Below are positions 34,653-42,655 of a stretch of 64,000 nt of DNA, in pieces. The position numbers were made by a program, and so were the translations under genes. Position 1 is the first letter of the stretch, and the number at the start of each line of letters is the position of its first letter. The notes under the pieces were generated by a model. The model was not told the origin of the DNA and did not search any database. It was given only the letters and a program-made list of their open reading frames with translations. Source of the DNA: Archangium gephyra (GTDB lineage Bacteria > Myxococcota > Myxococcia > Myxococcales > Myxococcaceae); assembly GCF_001027285.1 (NCBI RefSeq), contig NZ_CP011509.1, positions 5,294,501-5,358,500 on the forward strand, in the 5' to 3' direction.

Positions 34653-36406
34653 TGGAGCGGCTCCTGCCGCGAATCCAATCTCCCGGGGATGTCCGCGCGC
34701 TCCCCGAATCCGAGCTGCCTCGCCTGTGCGAGGAGCTGCGCGAGGACATCATCTCCCTGTGTGGCCGCGTGGGAGGCCACCTGGGCGCTTCGCTCGGCGC
34801 GGTGGAGCTGATCGTCTCCCTGCACCGCGTCTTCCACTCGCCCCAGGACGCGCTCGTCTTCGACGTGGGCCACCAGGCCTACGCGCACAAGCTGCTGACG
34901 GGCCGGCGCGAGCGCATGGGCACCCTGCGCCAGGCCGGCGGTGTCGCCCCCTTCCTGGATCCGCGGGAGAGCCACCACGACGCGCTGGCCGCGGGCCATG
35001 CGAGCACCGCCGTGTCGGCGGGGCTGGGCATGCTCGAGGGCAAGAAGCTGCGGGGACAGCCCGGGCACGTGGTGGCGGTGGTGGGGGACGGGGCGCTCAC
35101 CGGTGGGCTGACCTTCGAGGGCCTCAACAACACCGGGGGCACGCACCTGCCGCTGGTGGTGGTGCTCAACGACAATCAGATGTCCATCTCCGCCAACGTG
35201 GGCGCCATTCCCGCGTTGCTGCGCACGCGCGAGGCCCGGGGCTTCTTCGAGGGGCTGGGTTTCACCTACCTGGGGCCGGTGGACGGGCATGACCTCGGGG
35301 CGCTCACGCACGCGTTGCGCGAGGCCCGTGCCTCCACGCGCCCGGTGGTGGTGCACGCGATGACGCAGAAGGGCAGGGGCTTTCCCCCGGCCGAGGCGGA
35401 CACGCAGACGCGCGGCCACGCCATGGGGCCCTACGAGTGGCGGGATGGGAAGCTGGTGCGCTCGCGCGGCGGCCAGCGCACCTACAGCGAGGCCTTCGCC
35501 TCGGCGTTGGAAGAGCTCATGGCGCGGGACGCGCGGGTGGTGGCGGTGACGCCGGCCATGCTGGAGGGCTCGGCGCTGGTGGGCCTCAAGCAGCGCTACC
35601 CCGAGCGAGTCTTCGACGTGGGCATCGCCGAGCAGCACGCCGTCACCTTCTGCGCGGGCCTGGCCGTGACGGGGCTGCGGCCCGTGTGTGCCATCTACTC
35701 GACGTTCCTGCAGCGCGCGTACGATCAGGTCATCCACGACGTGTGCCTGCCGGGGCTGCCCGTGGTGTTCGCCGTGGACCGGGCCGGGCTGGTGGGCGCG
35801 GATGGCGCCACGCACCAGGGCACCTATGACGTGGCCTCGCTGCGGCCCGTTCCCGGCCTCACGTTGATGGCTCCGGTGACGGGCGAGGACGTGACGGCGA
35901 TGCTCGCCACCGCGCTCGCGCTGCCTGGGCCCTCGTTGATGCGCTTCCCTCGGGGCACGCTGCCGGTGCTGCCTCCGGAGTTGCAGCCGGGCACGGGTCC
36001 GGTGCGCGGGGCGCGCTGGTTGAAGCGGGCGGCCCAGGCGCGGGTGGCCTTCATCACGCTCGGGCCGCTGGGCGTGTCCGCGCTGGAGGCCGCTGCTTCG
36101 GAGCCGGAGTGGAGCGTGCTGGATGCGCGCTTCGTCAGCCCGCTCGACGAGGCGGCGGTGCTGGAGGCCGCCGCATGCGGGCGCGTGGTGGTGGTGGAGG
36201 AGGGGACGACGCACGGCGGGCTGGGCAGCGCGGTGCTGGAGCTGCTCGCCGCGAGGGGCGTGGGGGCCCGGGTGAAGCTGCTGGGCATGCCGGATACCTT
36301 CGTACCCCACGGGGATGCGCGCGTGCAGCGGGCCGAGCTGGGCCTGGATGCCGCGGGCCTGCGGCGTGCGGCCCTGGCCCTGCTCGCCGAGGGAGGTGCG
36401 CCGTGA
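34652..36406 (+). CDS. dxs: 1-deoxy-D-xylulose-5-phosphate synthase
   Basis: Dxs makes DXP from pyruvate and glyceraldehyde 3-phosphate, the first step of the MEP isoprenoid pathway, using thiamine diphosphate. About 584 residues show the TPP-binding GDGALTGG, the VGHQAY motif, and the transketolase-type C-terminal half (GIAEQHAVTFCAGLA, GADGATHQG). It is slightly shorter than the usual 610-640 residues. ATG 34652 overlaps the ispA stop (TGATG); GTG 34649 is an alternative. Confidence 0.93.
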   Translation: MERLLPRIQSPGDVRALPESELPRLCEELREDIISLCGRVGGHLGASLGAVELIVSLHRVFHSPQDALVFDVGHQAYAHKLLTGRRERMGTLRQAGGVAPFLDPRESHHDALAAGHASTAVSAGLGMLEGKKLRGQPGHVVAVVGDGALTGGLTFEGLNNTGGTHLPLVVVLNDNQMSISANVGAIPALLRTREARGFFEGLGFTYLGPVDGHDLGALTHALREARASTRPVVVHAMTQKGRGFPPAEADTQTRGHAMGPYEWRDGKLVRSRGGQRTYSEAFASALEELMARDARVVAVTPAMLEGSALVGLKQRYPERVFDVGIAEQHAVTFCAGLAVTGLRPVCAIYSTFLQRAYDQVIHDVCLPGLPVVFAVDRAGLVGADGATHQGTYDVASLRPVPGLTLMAPVTGEDVTAMLATALALPGPSLMRFPRGTLPVLPPELQPGTGPVRGARWLKRAAQARVAFITLGPLGVSALEAAASEPEWSVLDARFVSPLDEAAVLEAAACGRVVVVEEGTTHGGLGSAVLELLAARGVGARVKLLGMPDTFVPHGDARVQRAELGLDAAGLRRAALALLAEGGAP

Positions 36407-37143
36407 AGCCACGCAAGGAGCGCCTGGACGTGCTGGTGGTGGAGCGGGGGCTGGCCGAGTCACGGACCAAGGCGCAGGCGCTGATCCTCGCGGGCCAGGT
36501 GGTGGTGGCGGATCAGCGGGTGGACAAGCCCGGTGCGCTGGTGCCCGTGGAGGCCGAGCTGCGGCTCAAGGGCGAGGTGCTGCCCTACGTGTCCCGGGGA
36601 GGGCTGAAGCTGAAGGCGGCCCTGGAGCGCTTCGGCCTGGACGTGCGCGGCAAGGTGGCCGCGGACATTGGCGCCAGTACCGGTGGCTTCACCGACTGCC
36701 TGTTGCAAGAGGGCGTCACGCATGTGCACGCCATCGACGTGGGCTACGGGCAGCTGCACGAGAAGCTGCGAACGGATCCGCGCGTGCGCTCGCGCGAGCG
36801 CGTCAATGCCCGCTACCTGACGGCCGAGGACCTGCCCGAGCCCGTGGACGTGGTGGTCATCGACGTGAGCTTCATCTCGCTGACGCAGGTGTTGCCGGCG
36901 GTGCTGCCGTTCCTGAAGCCCAAGGGGCTGCTGGTGGCGCTGGTGAAGCCCCAGTTCGAGGTGGGACCCGACAAGGTGGGGAAGGGCGGCGTGGTGAAGG
37001 ACCCGGCCGCGCGCCAGGGGGCCATCGACTCGGTGTCCGCGTTCGTCCGGGAGCAGGGGCTCGCGGTGCGCGGGGTGATGGACTCGACCGTGCCCGGACC
37101 GGCCGGCAACGTCGAGGCCCTGCTCGTCGCGGACAAGCCGTGA
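36403..37143 (+). CDS. tlyA: TlyA-family rRNA 2'-O-methyltransferase
   Basis: A 246-residue protein with an S4 RNA-binding domain (about 5-65) and a FtsJ-like methyltransferase domain with ADIGASTGGFTDCLLQ as the SAM-binding loop. TlyA enzymes methylate ribosomal RNA cytidines. GTG 36403 overlaps the dxs stop. The last 33 bases (37111-37143) are repeated exactly at 38685-38717, the far side of the inserted cassette, so the gene end was preserved during insertion. Confidence 0.9.
   Translation: MKPRKERLDVLVVERGLAESRTKAQALILAGQVVVADQRVDKPGALVPVEAELRLKGEVLPYVSRGGLKLKAALERFGLDVRGKVAADIGASTGGFTDCLLQEGVTHVHAIDVGYGQLHEKLRTDPRVRSRERVNARYLTAEDLPEPVDVVVIDVSFISLTQVLPAVLPFLKPKGLLVALVKPQFEVGPDKVGKGGVVKDPAARQGAIDSVSAFVREQGLAVRGVMDSTVPGPAGNVEALLVADKP
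37111..37143 (+). repeat. left copy of 33-bp direct repeat (tlyA 3' end)
   Basis: These 33 bases encode the last ten codons of tlyA plus its stop. An exact copy lies at 38685-38717. Direct repeats of a gene end bracketing foreign genes are typical of site-specific or recombination-based island insertion. Confidence 0.85.
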
Positions 37144-37203
37144 GAAGTTGAAGGCGCGTGACGCATCGCTCCGCCGCCGGGATGCTTCTAGAGGAACCCC
37201 GAT

Positions 37204-37842
37204 ATGACGTTGGCATCACCTCCCGGGCGGCTCATGAGCTTGAGCCTCAGCGTGTTGCTGCTCTCTTGCAGTGTGACTCATCAATCGGTCTCAGGTCCTG
37301 CCAGCGCGCTTGAGCTGGGTAAATACGTGCTCATCATCGAAAGAGCACCAGATGGGCAGGTGGGCCATTCATGGAAACCCGTTGAAGACTTCAACCTGAC
37401 GGCGCATTCGCATCCGGTGGCCGCCCGCGGCGTTCAAGGACGTCTCGTCCAGGCGGTAGCCTTCAACCGCAACTGCGAGGAGGAGCGTGATGCATGTGAA
37501 AGCATGTGTTTGGCTGGCTTGAGAGGCCGCGCTTGGAGTCACATGAGTGCGGGTTCCAAGAAGGAGCATTGTGTCCGCGTGTGCATGCGGCCCTACATTG
37601 ACTGTTGCAAGCTCAGAGAATTGGCCGAAGGCCAAGCCGTGGAGTTTCATGCCATAGCTGAGGCAGTCGATTGGCTGAAACAGAACAGGGAGCAGGTTCT
37701 GGAGGGGGCCGTCGTTGTCATTGCGGGTGTGGCCTTCGTCGTCGCCTTCGGTGGTGGAGGAATCCTGTTTCTCGTGCCAGTCATCTCCTTCGCATCGTCC
37801 GATGTTGTTTCCGAGCCCCGGGTCCTGGCGGTGAAGCCATGA
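37204..37842 (+). CDS. Cys-rich lipoprotein, candidate polymorphic toxin
   Basis: A 212-residue protein with a lipoprotein signal (SLSVLLLSC; Cys22 acylated). The middle part has seven cysteines in a tight arrangement (Cys91, 98, 102, 123, 127, 134, 135). A long hydrophobic stretch with a GGGG hinge (about 168-198) near the C-terminus could insert in a membrane. Its base composition is lower in GC than its surroundings. It overlaps its partner gene by four bases. A lipoprotein with a variable end next to a small soluble partner is the pattern of Sit-type contact toxins, but no toxin domain is recognised. Confidence 0.55.
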   Translation: MTLASPPGRLMSLSLSVLLLSCSVTHQSVSGPASALELGKYVLIIERAPDGQVGHSWKPVEDFNLTAHSHPVAARGVQGRLVQAVAFNRNCEEERDACESMCLAGLRGRAWSHMSAGSKKEHCVRVCMRPYIDCCKLRELAEGQAVEFHAIAEAVDWLKQNREQVLEGAVVVIAGVAFVVAFGGGGILFLVPVISFASSDVVSEPRVLAVKP

Positions 37843-38627
37843 CGAGCCCCCTCATCCTCTCGGATGCACAGCAGGTGATTGGGAGACGATGGAGCGAGGA
37901 GCAGTCCCCAGCGCAGGCGCGGATTCTCAGTCTCGCGCGGGACGCCCTGGACTTCATCTCCGCCACTGGCCAATGGTACCCCTTCGAGGATTTTCGAGCA
38001 CACGGCGGGTATCTTGAATCCCAGACCTTTGGCGAGAATGGCTCCACGGGGCTGCGAGAACTCCTGAGCAAGACAGAGCGCTTCTTCGGGAAGCTTCTCG
38101 ATGACCCCGAGGCCGCTGGAGAGCAGGTGCCGATCCAGGCCATCCTCGACGCACTTCGCTTCATCTCTTCAGCCGGACAGCATGAGGCCTTCAGTGATTT
38201 CATCGAGCATGTCGAATCCCATGCTCCGCCATTTGTAGCGGCCTCGTTTGAAACGCAGCAGGAGGCGGATGCATGGCTCAAGACCCATCCGTCTCCGCCC
38301 GCTTTCGCTGATATCCTGATCGGCGGCCGGTACCATGATGTGGTTTATGAGCGCGAAACGGATTTTCGCCGCCTGCCATGGAATCGCCACCTCGAGCGCT
38401 ATCTCGCGTGGCTCAAGCGGCTTGAGCCGCCCGTTGCCGCTGCCTCATTCGCTACGCGCAAGGAGGCGGAAGCCTGGCTGCGCAGTCAGCCCAATCCAGC
38501 CAGGCGCACATGGGTGATGATCGCGGGTGAGTTCTTCCTCGCGGCTTATCACCCCAATATCAATCACCGAGCCCTCCATCCTCTTTCCATGGCCAGAAGT
38601 GACGAGGAAGAGACCGGGGGCTCATAG
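37839..38627 (+). CDS. soluble partner protein with internal duplications, candidate immunity protein
   Basis: A 262-residue protein without signal or membrane segments. Two internal duplications are visible: DALDFISATGQWYPFEDF (about 35-52) resembles DALRFISSAGQHEAFSDF (about 105-122), and FETQQEADAWL...GGRYHDVVY (about 138-172) resembles FATRKEAEAWL...AGEFFLAAY (about 205-239). It is translated with the lipoprotein (ATGA overlap). This module is unfamiliar as an enzyme. Its coupling to the lipoprotein suggests binding or neutralising it. Confidence 0.55.
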   Translation: MTSPLILSDAQQVIGRRWSEEQSPAQARILSLARDALDFISATGQWYPFEDFRAHGGYLESQTFGENGSTGLRELLSKTERFFGKLLDDPEAAGEQVPIQAILDALRFISSAGQHEAFSDFIEHVESHAPPFVAASFETQQEADAWLKTHPSPPAFADILIGGRYHDVVYERETDFRRLPWNRHLERYLAWLKRLEPPVAAASFATRKEAEAWLRSQPNPARRTWVMIAGEFFLAAYHPNINHRALHPLSMARSDEEETGGS

Positions 38628-38684
38628 GAAGAGCCAACGCAGGCCGCTTGCACCGAAGATGTCCCGCTCATGGGCTGAACATCA

Positions 38685-38717
38685 GTCGAGGCCCTGCTCG
38701 TCGCGGACAAGCCGTGA
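38685..38717 (+). repeat. right copy of 33-bp direct repeat
   Basis: An exact copy of 37111-37143, preceded by CATCA and followed by CGCGG. It is non-coding here and marks the right edge of the insert, just before the convergent SDR gene end at 38738. Confidence 0.85.
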
Positions 38718-38737
38718 CGCGGTGAGGGGCCGCGGGC

Positions 38738-39514
38738 TCAGAACGAAGGCACGTCGTTGGCCAAGTGCGACGACAGGCCGCCGTCGATCACCAGCGAGCT
38801 GCCGTTGATGTAGCTCCCATGGGGTCCGACGAGGAAGGCCACCATCCTGGCCACCTCCTCGGCGGTTCCGAACCTCCCGGTGGGTATCCGTCGCAATAGC
38901 TCCTTCCTCACCTCGGGGTCCGCCTTCGCCAGCATCTCCGTGTCGATGTAGCCCGGGCAGATGGCATTGCAGGTGATGCCGTACGCGCCCCATTCCACGG
39001 CGAGCGTCTTGGAGTAGCCGATGAGCGCGTGCTTGGTGGCCGCGTAGGTGGAAGAGCGGGCTCCGCCAAAGAGGCCCTGGATGGAGGAGATGTTCACGAT
39101 CCGCCCATACCCCCCGGCCTTCATGCGCGGGAGCGCCCACCGGCAGAGGTAGTAGACGCCATCCACGTTCACGCCGAACAGGGTGTCCCACTCCTTCGTG
39201 GAGACCTCGTCCGCGCGATGGAAGGGGCCACCATAACCCGCGTTGTTCACGAGGACGCCGGGGACGCCCAGGTCCGTCTCGATGCGGGCGAGCGTTGCGT
39301 CCACCGCGGCCTCGTCCGAGACATCACAGATGAAGGACCGCGCCCGCGCCCCGGCGGCGGTCAACTTCTGCTCGAGCCAGGACAGGGCCTGCGCGTCGCG
39401 GGCCAGCAGGGCCACCTGGAAACCATTCTCCGCGAGCACTTCCGCGATCGCCGCGCCGATACCGCGGCTGGCTCCGGTGACGATCGCGAGCTTCTCATTC
39501 AGTCTCGCTCCCAT
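38738..39514 (-). CDS. short-chain dehydrogenase/reductase
   Basis: A 258-residue NAD(P)-dependent oxidoreductase of the classical SDR family: TGASRGIG cofactor motif, NNAG, active-site Ser and Tyr-x3-Lys (STYAATK), and PGYIDTEM. It resembles acetoacetyl-CoA reductase/FabG-like enzymes; the substrate is unknown. ATG 39514 overlaps the stop of the SDR pseudogene upstream; GTG 39517 is an alternative. It probably belongs to an operon with that gene and the Coq4-like gene. Confidence 0.85.
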   Translation of the reverse strand: MGARLNEKLAIVTGASRGIGAAIAEVLAENGFQVALLARDAQALSWLEQKLTAAGARARSFICDVSDEAAVDATLARIETDLGVPGVLVNNAGYGGPFHRADEVSTKEWDTLFGVNVDGVYYLCRWALPRMKAGGYGRIVNISSIQGLFGGARSSTYAATKHALIGYSKTLAVEWGAYGITCNAICPGYIDTEMLAKADPEVRKELLRRIPTGRFGTAEEVARMVAFLVGPHGSYINGSSLVIDGGLSSHLANDVPSF

Positions 39515-40185
39515 CACAGCACCCCCTTCGGGGGAAGGAGCCGGAGCTCATCGACCCGGACGTTCAACGGCTTGCGAGCGATCTCGAAGATGCTCTGGGC
39601 CACGTCCTCCACGGACAGCATGTCGGCCGGGCTGAACTCCGGGCGCGTCTTCCAGAAGGACGTGTAGACGGCGCCCAGGGAGATGAGCGTGGCCCGGATG
39701 GAGTAGGGCTTTCCCTCTTCGTTCAGCACTCCCGTCAGGGCGCGGACCCCATGCTTGGACGCGGCATACGAGCCGTTCATGGGCAGCGTGAGGTGATCGC
39801 TCACGGAGCCGATGTGGATGAGCCTCCCGCTACCCCGGGTCTTCATCCGGTTGAACGCTTCCCGCGAACAGATGAAGGCCCCCGTCAGGTTCACCTCGAG
39901 CGTCCTGCGCTAATCCTGGACCGAGGTGTCCGCGATGGACGTGAAGACCCCCACTCCCGCGCAGTTGATCAGCACGGAGATGGGCCCCACGGCCTTCTCC
40001 GCTCGCTCGAAGAGCGACGCCACGGAGGCCTCGTCCGTGATGTCGACCCGCATCTCGTCCGCCGTCTCCTGCTTCACGTCATTCGAGGCGCACACGGCGC
40101 GCACGCCCTCGGCCCGCAGTCTGGCGATGACCGCCTTGCCGATCTCACCGGTCCCGCCGATGACGATCACATTCTGAATGCTCAT
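39514..40185 (-). pseudogene. SDR gene interrupted by in-frame TAG
   Basis: Two same-frame pieces together form a complete SDR: N-terminal part MSIQNVIVIGGTGEIG to DTSVQD, a TAG at 39910-39912 (minus strand), then RRTLEVNLTGAF through SYAASKHG to the end. The family normally has Trp at the interrupted position (TGG), so a single change made TAG. The downstream half keeps the catalytic Tyr-x3-Lys. It may be a recent pseudogene, a sequencing error, or a gene translated by readthrough. It lies 27 bases after the Coq4-like gene. Confidence 0.75.
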
Positions 40186-40213
40186 GCGGGCAGTGTAGGC
40201 CGGAGGGCGGCCC

Positions 40214-40933
40214 TCAGATCGCCCGTGTTGCGGTGAAGAACGGAATGGCCGTGAAGCCACCGCAGGAATTCTCTCCGCCACGTCCCAGGTGTTCGGGGGC
40301 TCGCGCGGTGATGCCGAGTCGCTGCCTCAGTCGCTCCAGCGGCACCTCCCACAGGGTCTCGAGGCGCTCGCCCAGCAGGGCCGAGGCGGCGGCCCCCCGT
40401 TCGAAATCCTCCGCCTGGATGTGCCCCTCGTAGATGTCGCGCAGGTGCTTGTATCGGGCGTGCTGGATGTCCGGGTGCACTGCCGCCTCCGCCAGGAAGG
40501 TGGCGAGCGCCACCGGGGCCATGCCGAACACGAACGATTGGACGGCGACCTCGTCCGCGTCCGACGTCTCGTACGCGCCCAGCACGTGGAGGAAGTCGTG
40601 ACTCTTGTTGAGCCGGTGGACGGCGTACTGCGTGGGAGTCACGTCCGCGCCGAGCCGCGTCTGGATGGGAAAGAAGTCGGGGGACAGCCGGTAGTGTTCC
40701 ATGTACCGCGCATAGGCGTGCCCGAACGAGCCCACCGGCAGCGCCGCGAGCGTCTCCGGCTCCGGCAGAGGAGGATCCCAGCGCTCGGCATGGAGGCGCC
40801 GGAAGCCCGGCACCGCGAGGAGGGCGGCATCGCTGGCGGCCTGGAGCTCCGCGGTGCGAAGCAGGGGAACGGCCTCACCCAGGGTGGCCCGCCGTTCCGT
40901 CAAACCCCGCGCGACCTCTTGAAGCTCAGACAT
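40214..40933 (-). CDS. Coq4-family protein
   Basis: A 239-residue protein with the Coq4 zinc motif HDxxH-x11-E (HDFLH...E), and the surrounding NKSHDFLHVLGAYET. Coq4 proteins work in ubiquinone biosynthesis, where they bind lipid intermediates and in some cases decarboxylate the ring. Bacterial homologues are less well studied. Here it lies beside two SDR genes. It heads the minus-strand group ending at 38738. Confidence 0.82.
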   Translation of the reverse strand: MSELQEVARGLTERRATLGEAVPLLRTAELQAASDAALLAVPGFRRLHAERWDPPLPEPETLAALPVGSFGHAYARYMEHYRLSPDFFPIQTRLGADVTPTQYAVHRLNKSHDFLHVLGAYETSDADEVAVQSFVFGMAPVALATFLAEAAVHPDIQHARYKHLRDIYEGHIQAEDFERGAAASALLGERLETLWEVPLERLRQRLGITARAPEHLGRGGENSCGGFTAIPFFTATRAI

Positions 40934-41050
40934 GGTGGCTCCGACGGTATGTCGTCCGGGTTGGGCCGTAAACCGCGTGCGTACTGGATGCTCCCTGGCT
41001 TGTTCCCCGCCTTCTCCGAACGAAGGCGGGGGAGGTACCTCGGGAAGCGC

Positions 41051-42616
41051 TCAGCGCATCGCGCGGTACTGCGCCGGCGTGAACGGCTTCACCAGCTTGC
41101 TGCCCACGCGCAGCCAGAGCGCCTCCGAGTCATCCAGCGCTCCGTAGAGGCTGCCGCCGGGCACCCGGTAGCGGAACAGCTCGCCCCTCTCGGCCGCGTC
41201 CGTGGCGACGATCTCCACCGGATAGGGAGGAGGGTCGCCCTCCGCCCAGCCCGCGCTGGTGAACATGTAGAACGTGTCGCCCGCCCCCGGCTGCGCGAAG
41301 CGCGCCACCAGCGACCCGTTCGCGATGAGCGGCTGCTGATCCTTGTTCACGGCCTGCCCCTCGTTGAGCTGGCCGTCTCTGGCCTCCAGGAACCAGAAGC
41401 GGTTCGAGCCGATGGCCGCCACACGTGTGCCGTTGTTGTACGGCACCAGCCCGGCCATGTAGCCCGGCAGCTCCGAGCTGATCCACAGCCGGTTGCCCGA
41501 GGGGATGCACTTGCCCCCCTCGAAGCCGCAGGCCCGGACGGTCGCGAAGATCGTCGGACTGGTGGTCTGGGTGGCCAGGTACAGCACCTTCCCGGTGGGA
41601 TCGAACGCCACCGGCGGCTGCTGGATGGGCTTGATGGTATCGACTTCGTACATCTTGAGATCCTGCCCGTCGCTGTACCGCACGGTCCCCACGCTGATGA
41701 CGGTCTGGTCGAACCCTTCGTCGTAGAACGGAATCGCGATCCGTCCATCGGGCCTCACGTAGGGATCGGCGAGGATCAGGCTGGTGAGGCCATTCGGATC
41801 TCCGACGATCAGGGGGGGCCATGCCTCCCCGCCCGTGGGGGAGAGCGCCCTGAGGCTCACCTCGTCGTAGATGAGGGCCTTGCCATCAGGGCCTATCGTC
41901 AGGTTCTTCACCGTCAGGCCCGTCGTCCTGGCGGTGACCTTGAAGCTCGCGTCGATGGCGAAGGCTCCCATGCCCTTCGTCCACACCCAGCGCCAGCCGG
42001 TGCCCGCGGGCTTGCGGTCGGTGATGATCGTGGTGGGGTCGCAGGGGAAGTCCATCTCGATGGACTGCCGGTTCGCCGGGTTGCTCTTGGGCACCTTGTA
42101 GAGGAACGAGCGCGAGCCCTCCTTCGTGCAGCCGATGAAGCTCGCGTTGGCTCCGCTGCCATCGGCGACGAAGTAGTCCGGCACCGCGGGCGTGGTGGAG
42201 TTGATCGGCTCCACCACCTCTTCCACCGGGAAGTACGTGGCCGGCTGGGCCTGGGAGACGTTGGTGCGTCCGTCGGCGCAGGTGACACGCGCCGTGAGGG
42301 ACAGGTTCGTGGCGATTCCCCGCGTGAAGCGCAGGTCACTCGTCGCCAGCTCCACCGCGGTGGGGGTGGCGCCGTAGGTCACCTGCTTGAGCAGCTCGTT
42401 GTTGTCGAGCAGCTCCAGCTTTTGCACCTGGTCGCAGCCGGTCGTGGTGATGAAGAGCTTGAGGCTCTTTCCCACGGTGTTCGGCTGGTCCACGACGACG
42501 CTGACCTGGGGAGGCTCCGGCGTGGTGGGCGGTGGGGGAGGGTTGCAGGCGAGGGCGAGGAACGGCAGCAGCAGGGCCGGGCGGACGAGGGCCCGGCGCA
42601 AGAGGGGGGTAGGCAT
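41051..42616 (-). CDS. lipoprotein with beta-propeller-like body
   Basis: A 521-residue lipoprotein: signal ending LALAC (Cys24), then a Pro-rich tether and a domain with an immunoglobulin-like start (about 35-130). After that come repeated strand patterns resembling a beta-propeller (VRPDGRIAIPFYDEG, FDPTGKVLYLATQ). Function unknown. TAGACT lies 10 bases upstream of ATG, with little room for a leader. It follows the OmpA gene by 39 bases on the same strand. Confidence 0.6.
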   Translation of the reverse strand: MPTPLLRRALVRPALLLPFLALACNPPPPPTTPEPPQVSVVVDQPNTVGKSLKLFITTTGCDQVQKLELLDNNELLKQVTYGATPTAVELATSDLRFTRGIATNLSLTARVTCADGRTNVSQAQPATYFPVEEVVEPINSTTPAVPDYFVADGSGANASFIGCTKEGSRSFLYKVPKSNPANRQSIEMDFPCDPTTIITDRKPAGTGWRWVWTKGMGAFAIDASFKVTARTTGLTVKNLTIGPDGKALIYDEVSLRALSPTGGEAWPPLIVGDPNGLTSLILADPYVRPDGRIAIPFYDEGFDQTVISVGTVRYSDGQDLKMYEVDTIKPIQQPPVAFDPTGKVLYLATQTTSPTIFATVRACGFEGGKCIPSGNRLWISSELPGYMAGLVPYNNGTRVAAIGSNRFWFLEARDGQLNEGQAVNKDQQPLIANGSLVARFAQPGAGDTFYMFTSAGWAEGDPPPYPVEIVATDAAERGELFRYRVPGGSLYGALDDSEALWLRVGSKLVKPFTPAQYRAMR

Positions 42617-42655
42617 GGTGGCGCCGAGTCTAGCCCGGGCGCCACCCCCCGGACA

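Larger units (their letters stand above)
37111..38717. mobile_element. putative mini-island bounded by 33-bp direct repeats
   Basis: The segment between the repeats carries two genes (37204 and 37839) that overlap by four bases. Two sampled 60-base lines inside it are 55-58 percent GC, against 67 percent for a sampled line of tlyA. No integrase or transposase is inside. The likely ancestral order was tlyA followed by the SDR gene at 38738. The genes look like a lipoprotein and a cytoplasmic partner, reminiscent of the myxobacterial Sit toxin-immunity cassettes; that function is inference. Confidence 0.62.

Noticed and set aside
39910-39912. The TAG in the SDR gene as a pyrrolysine codon
   Set aside because: The family has Trp here, no pyrrolysine machinery is visible and such use is very rare; a nonsense change or error is simpler.
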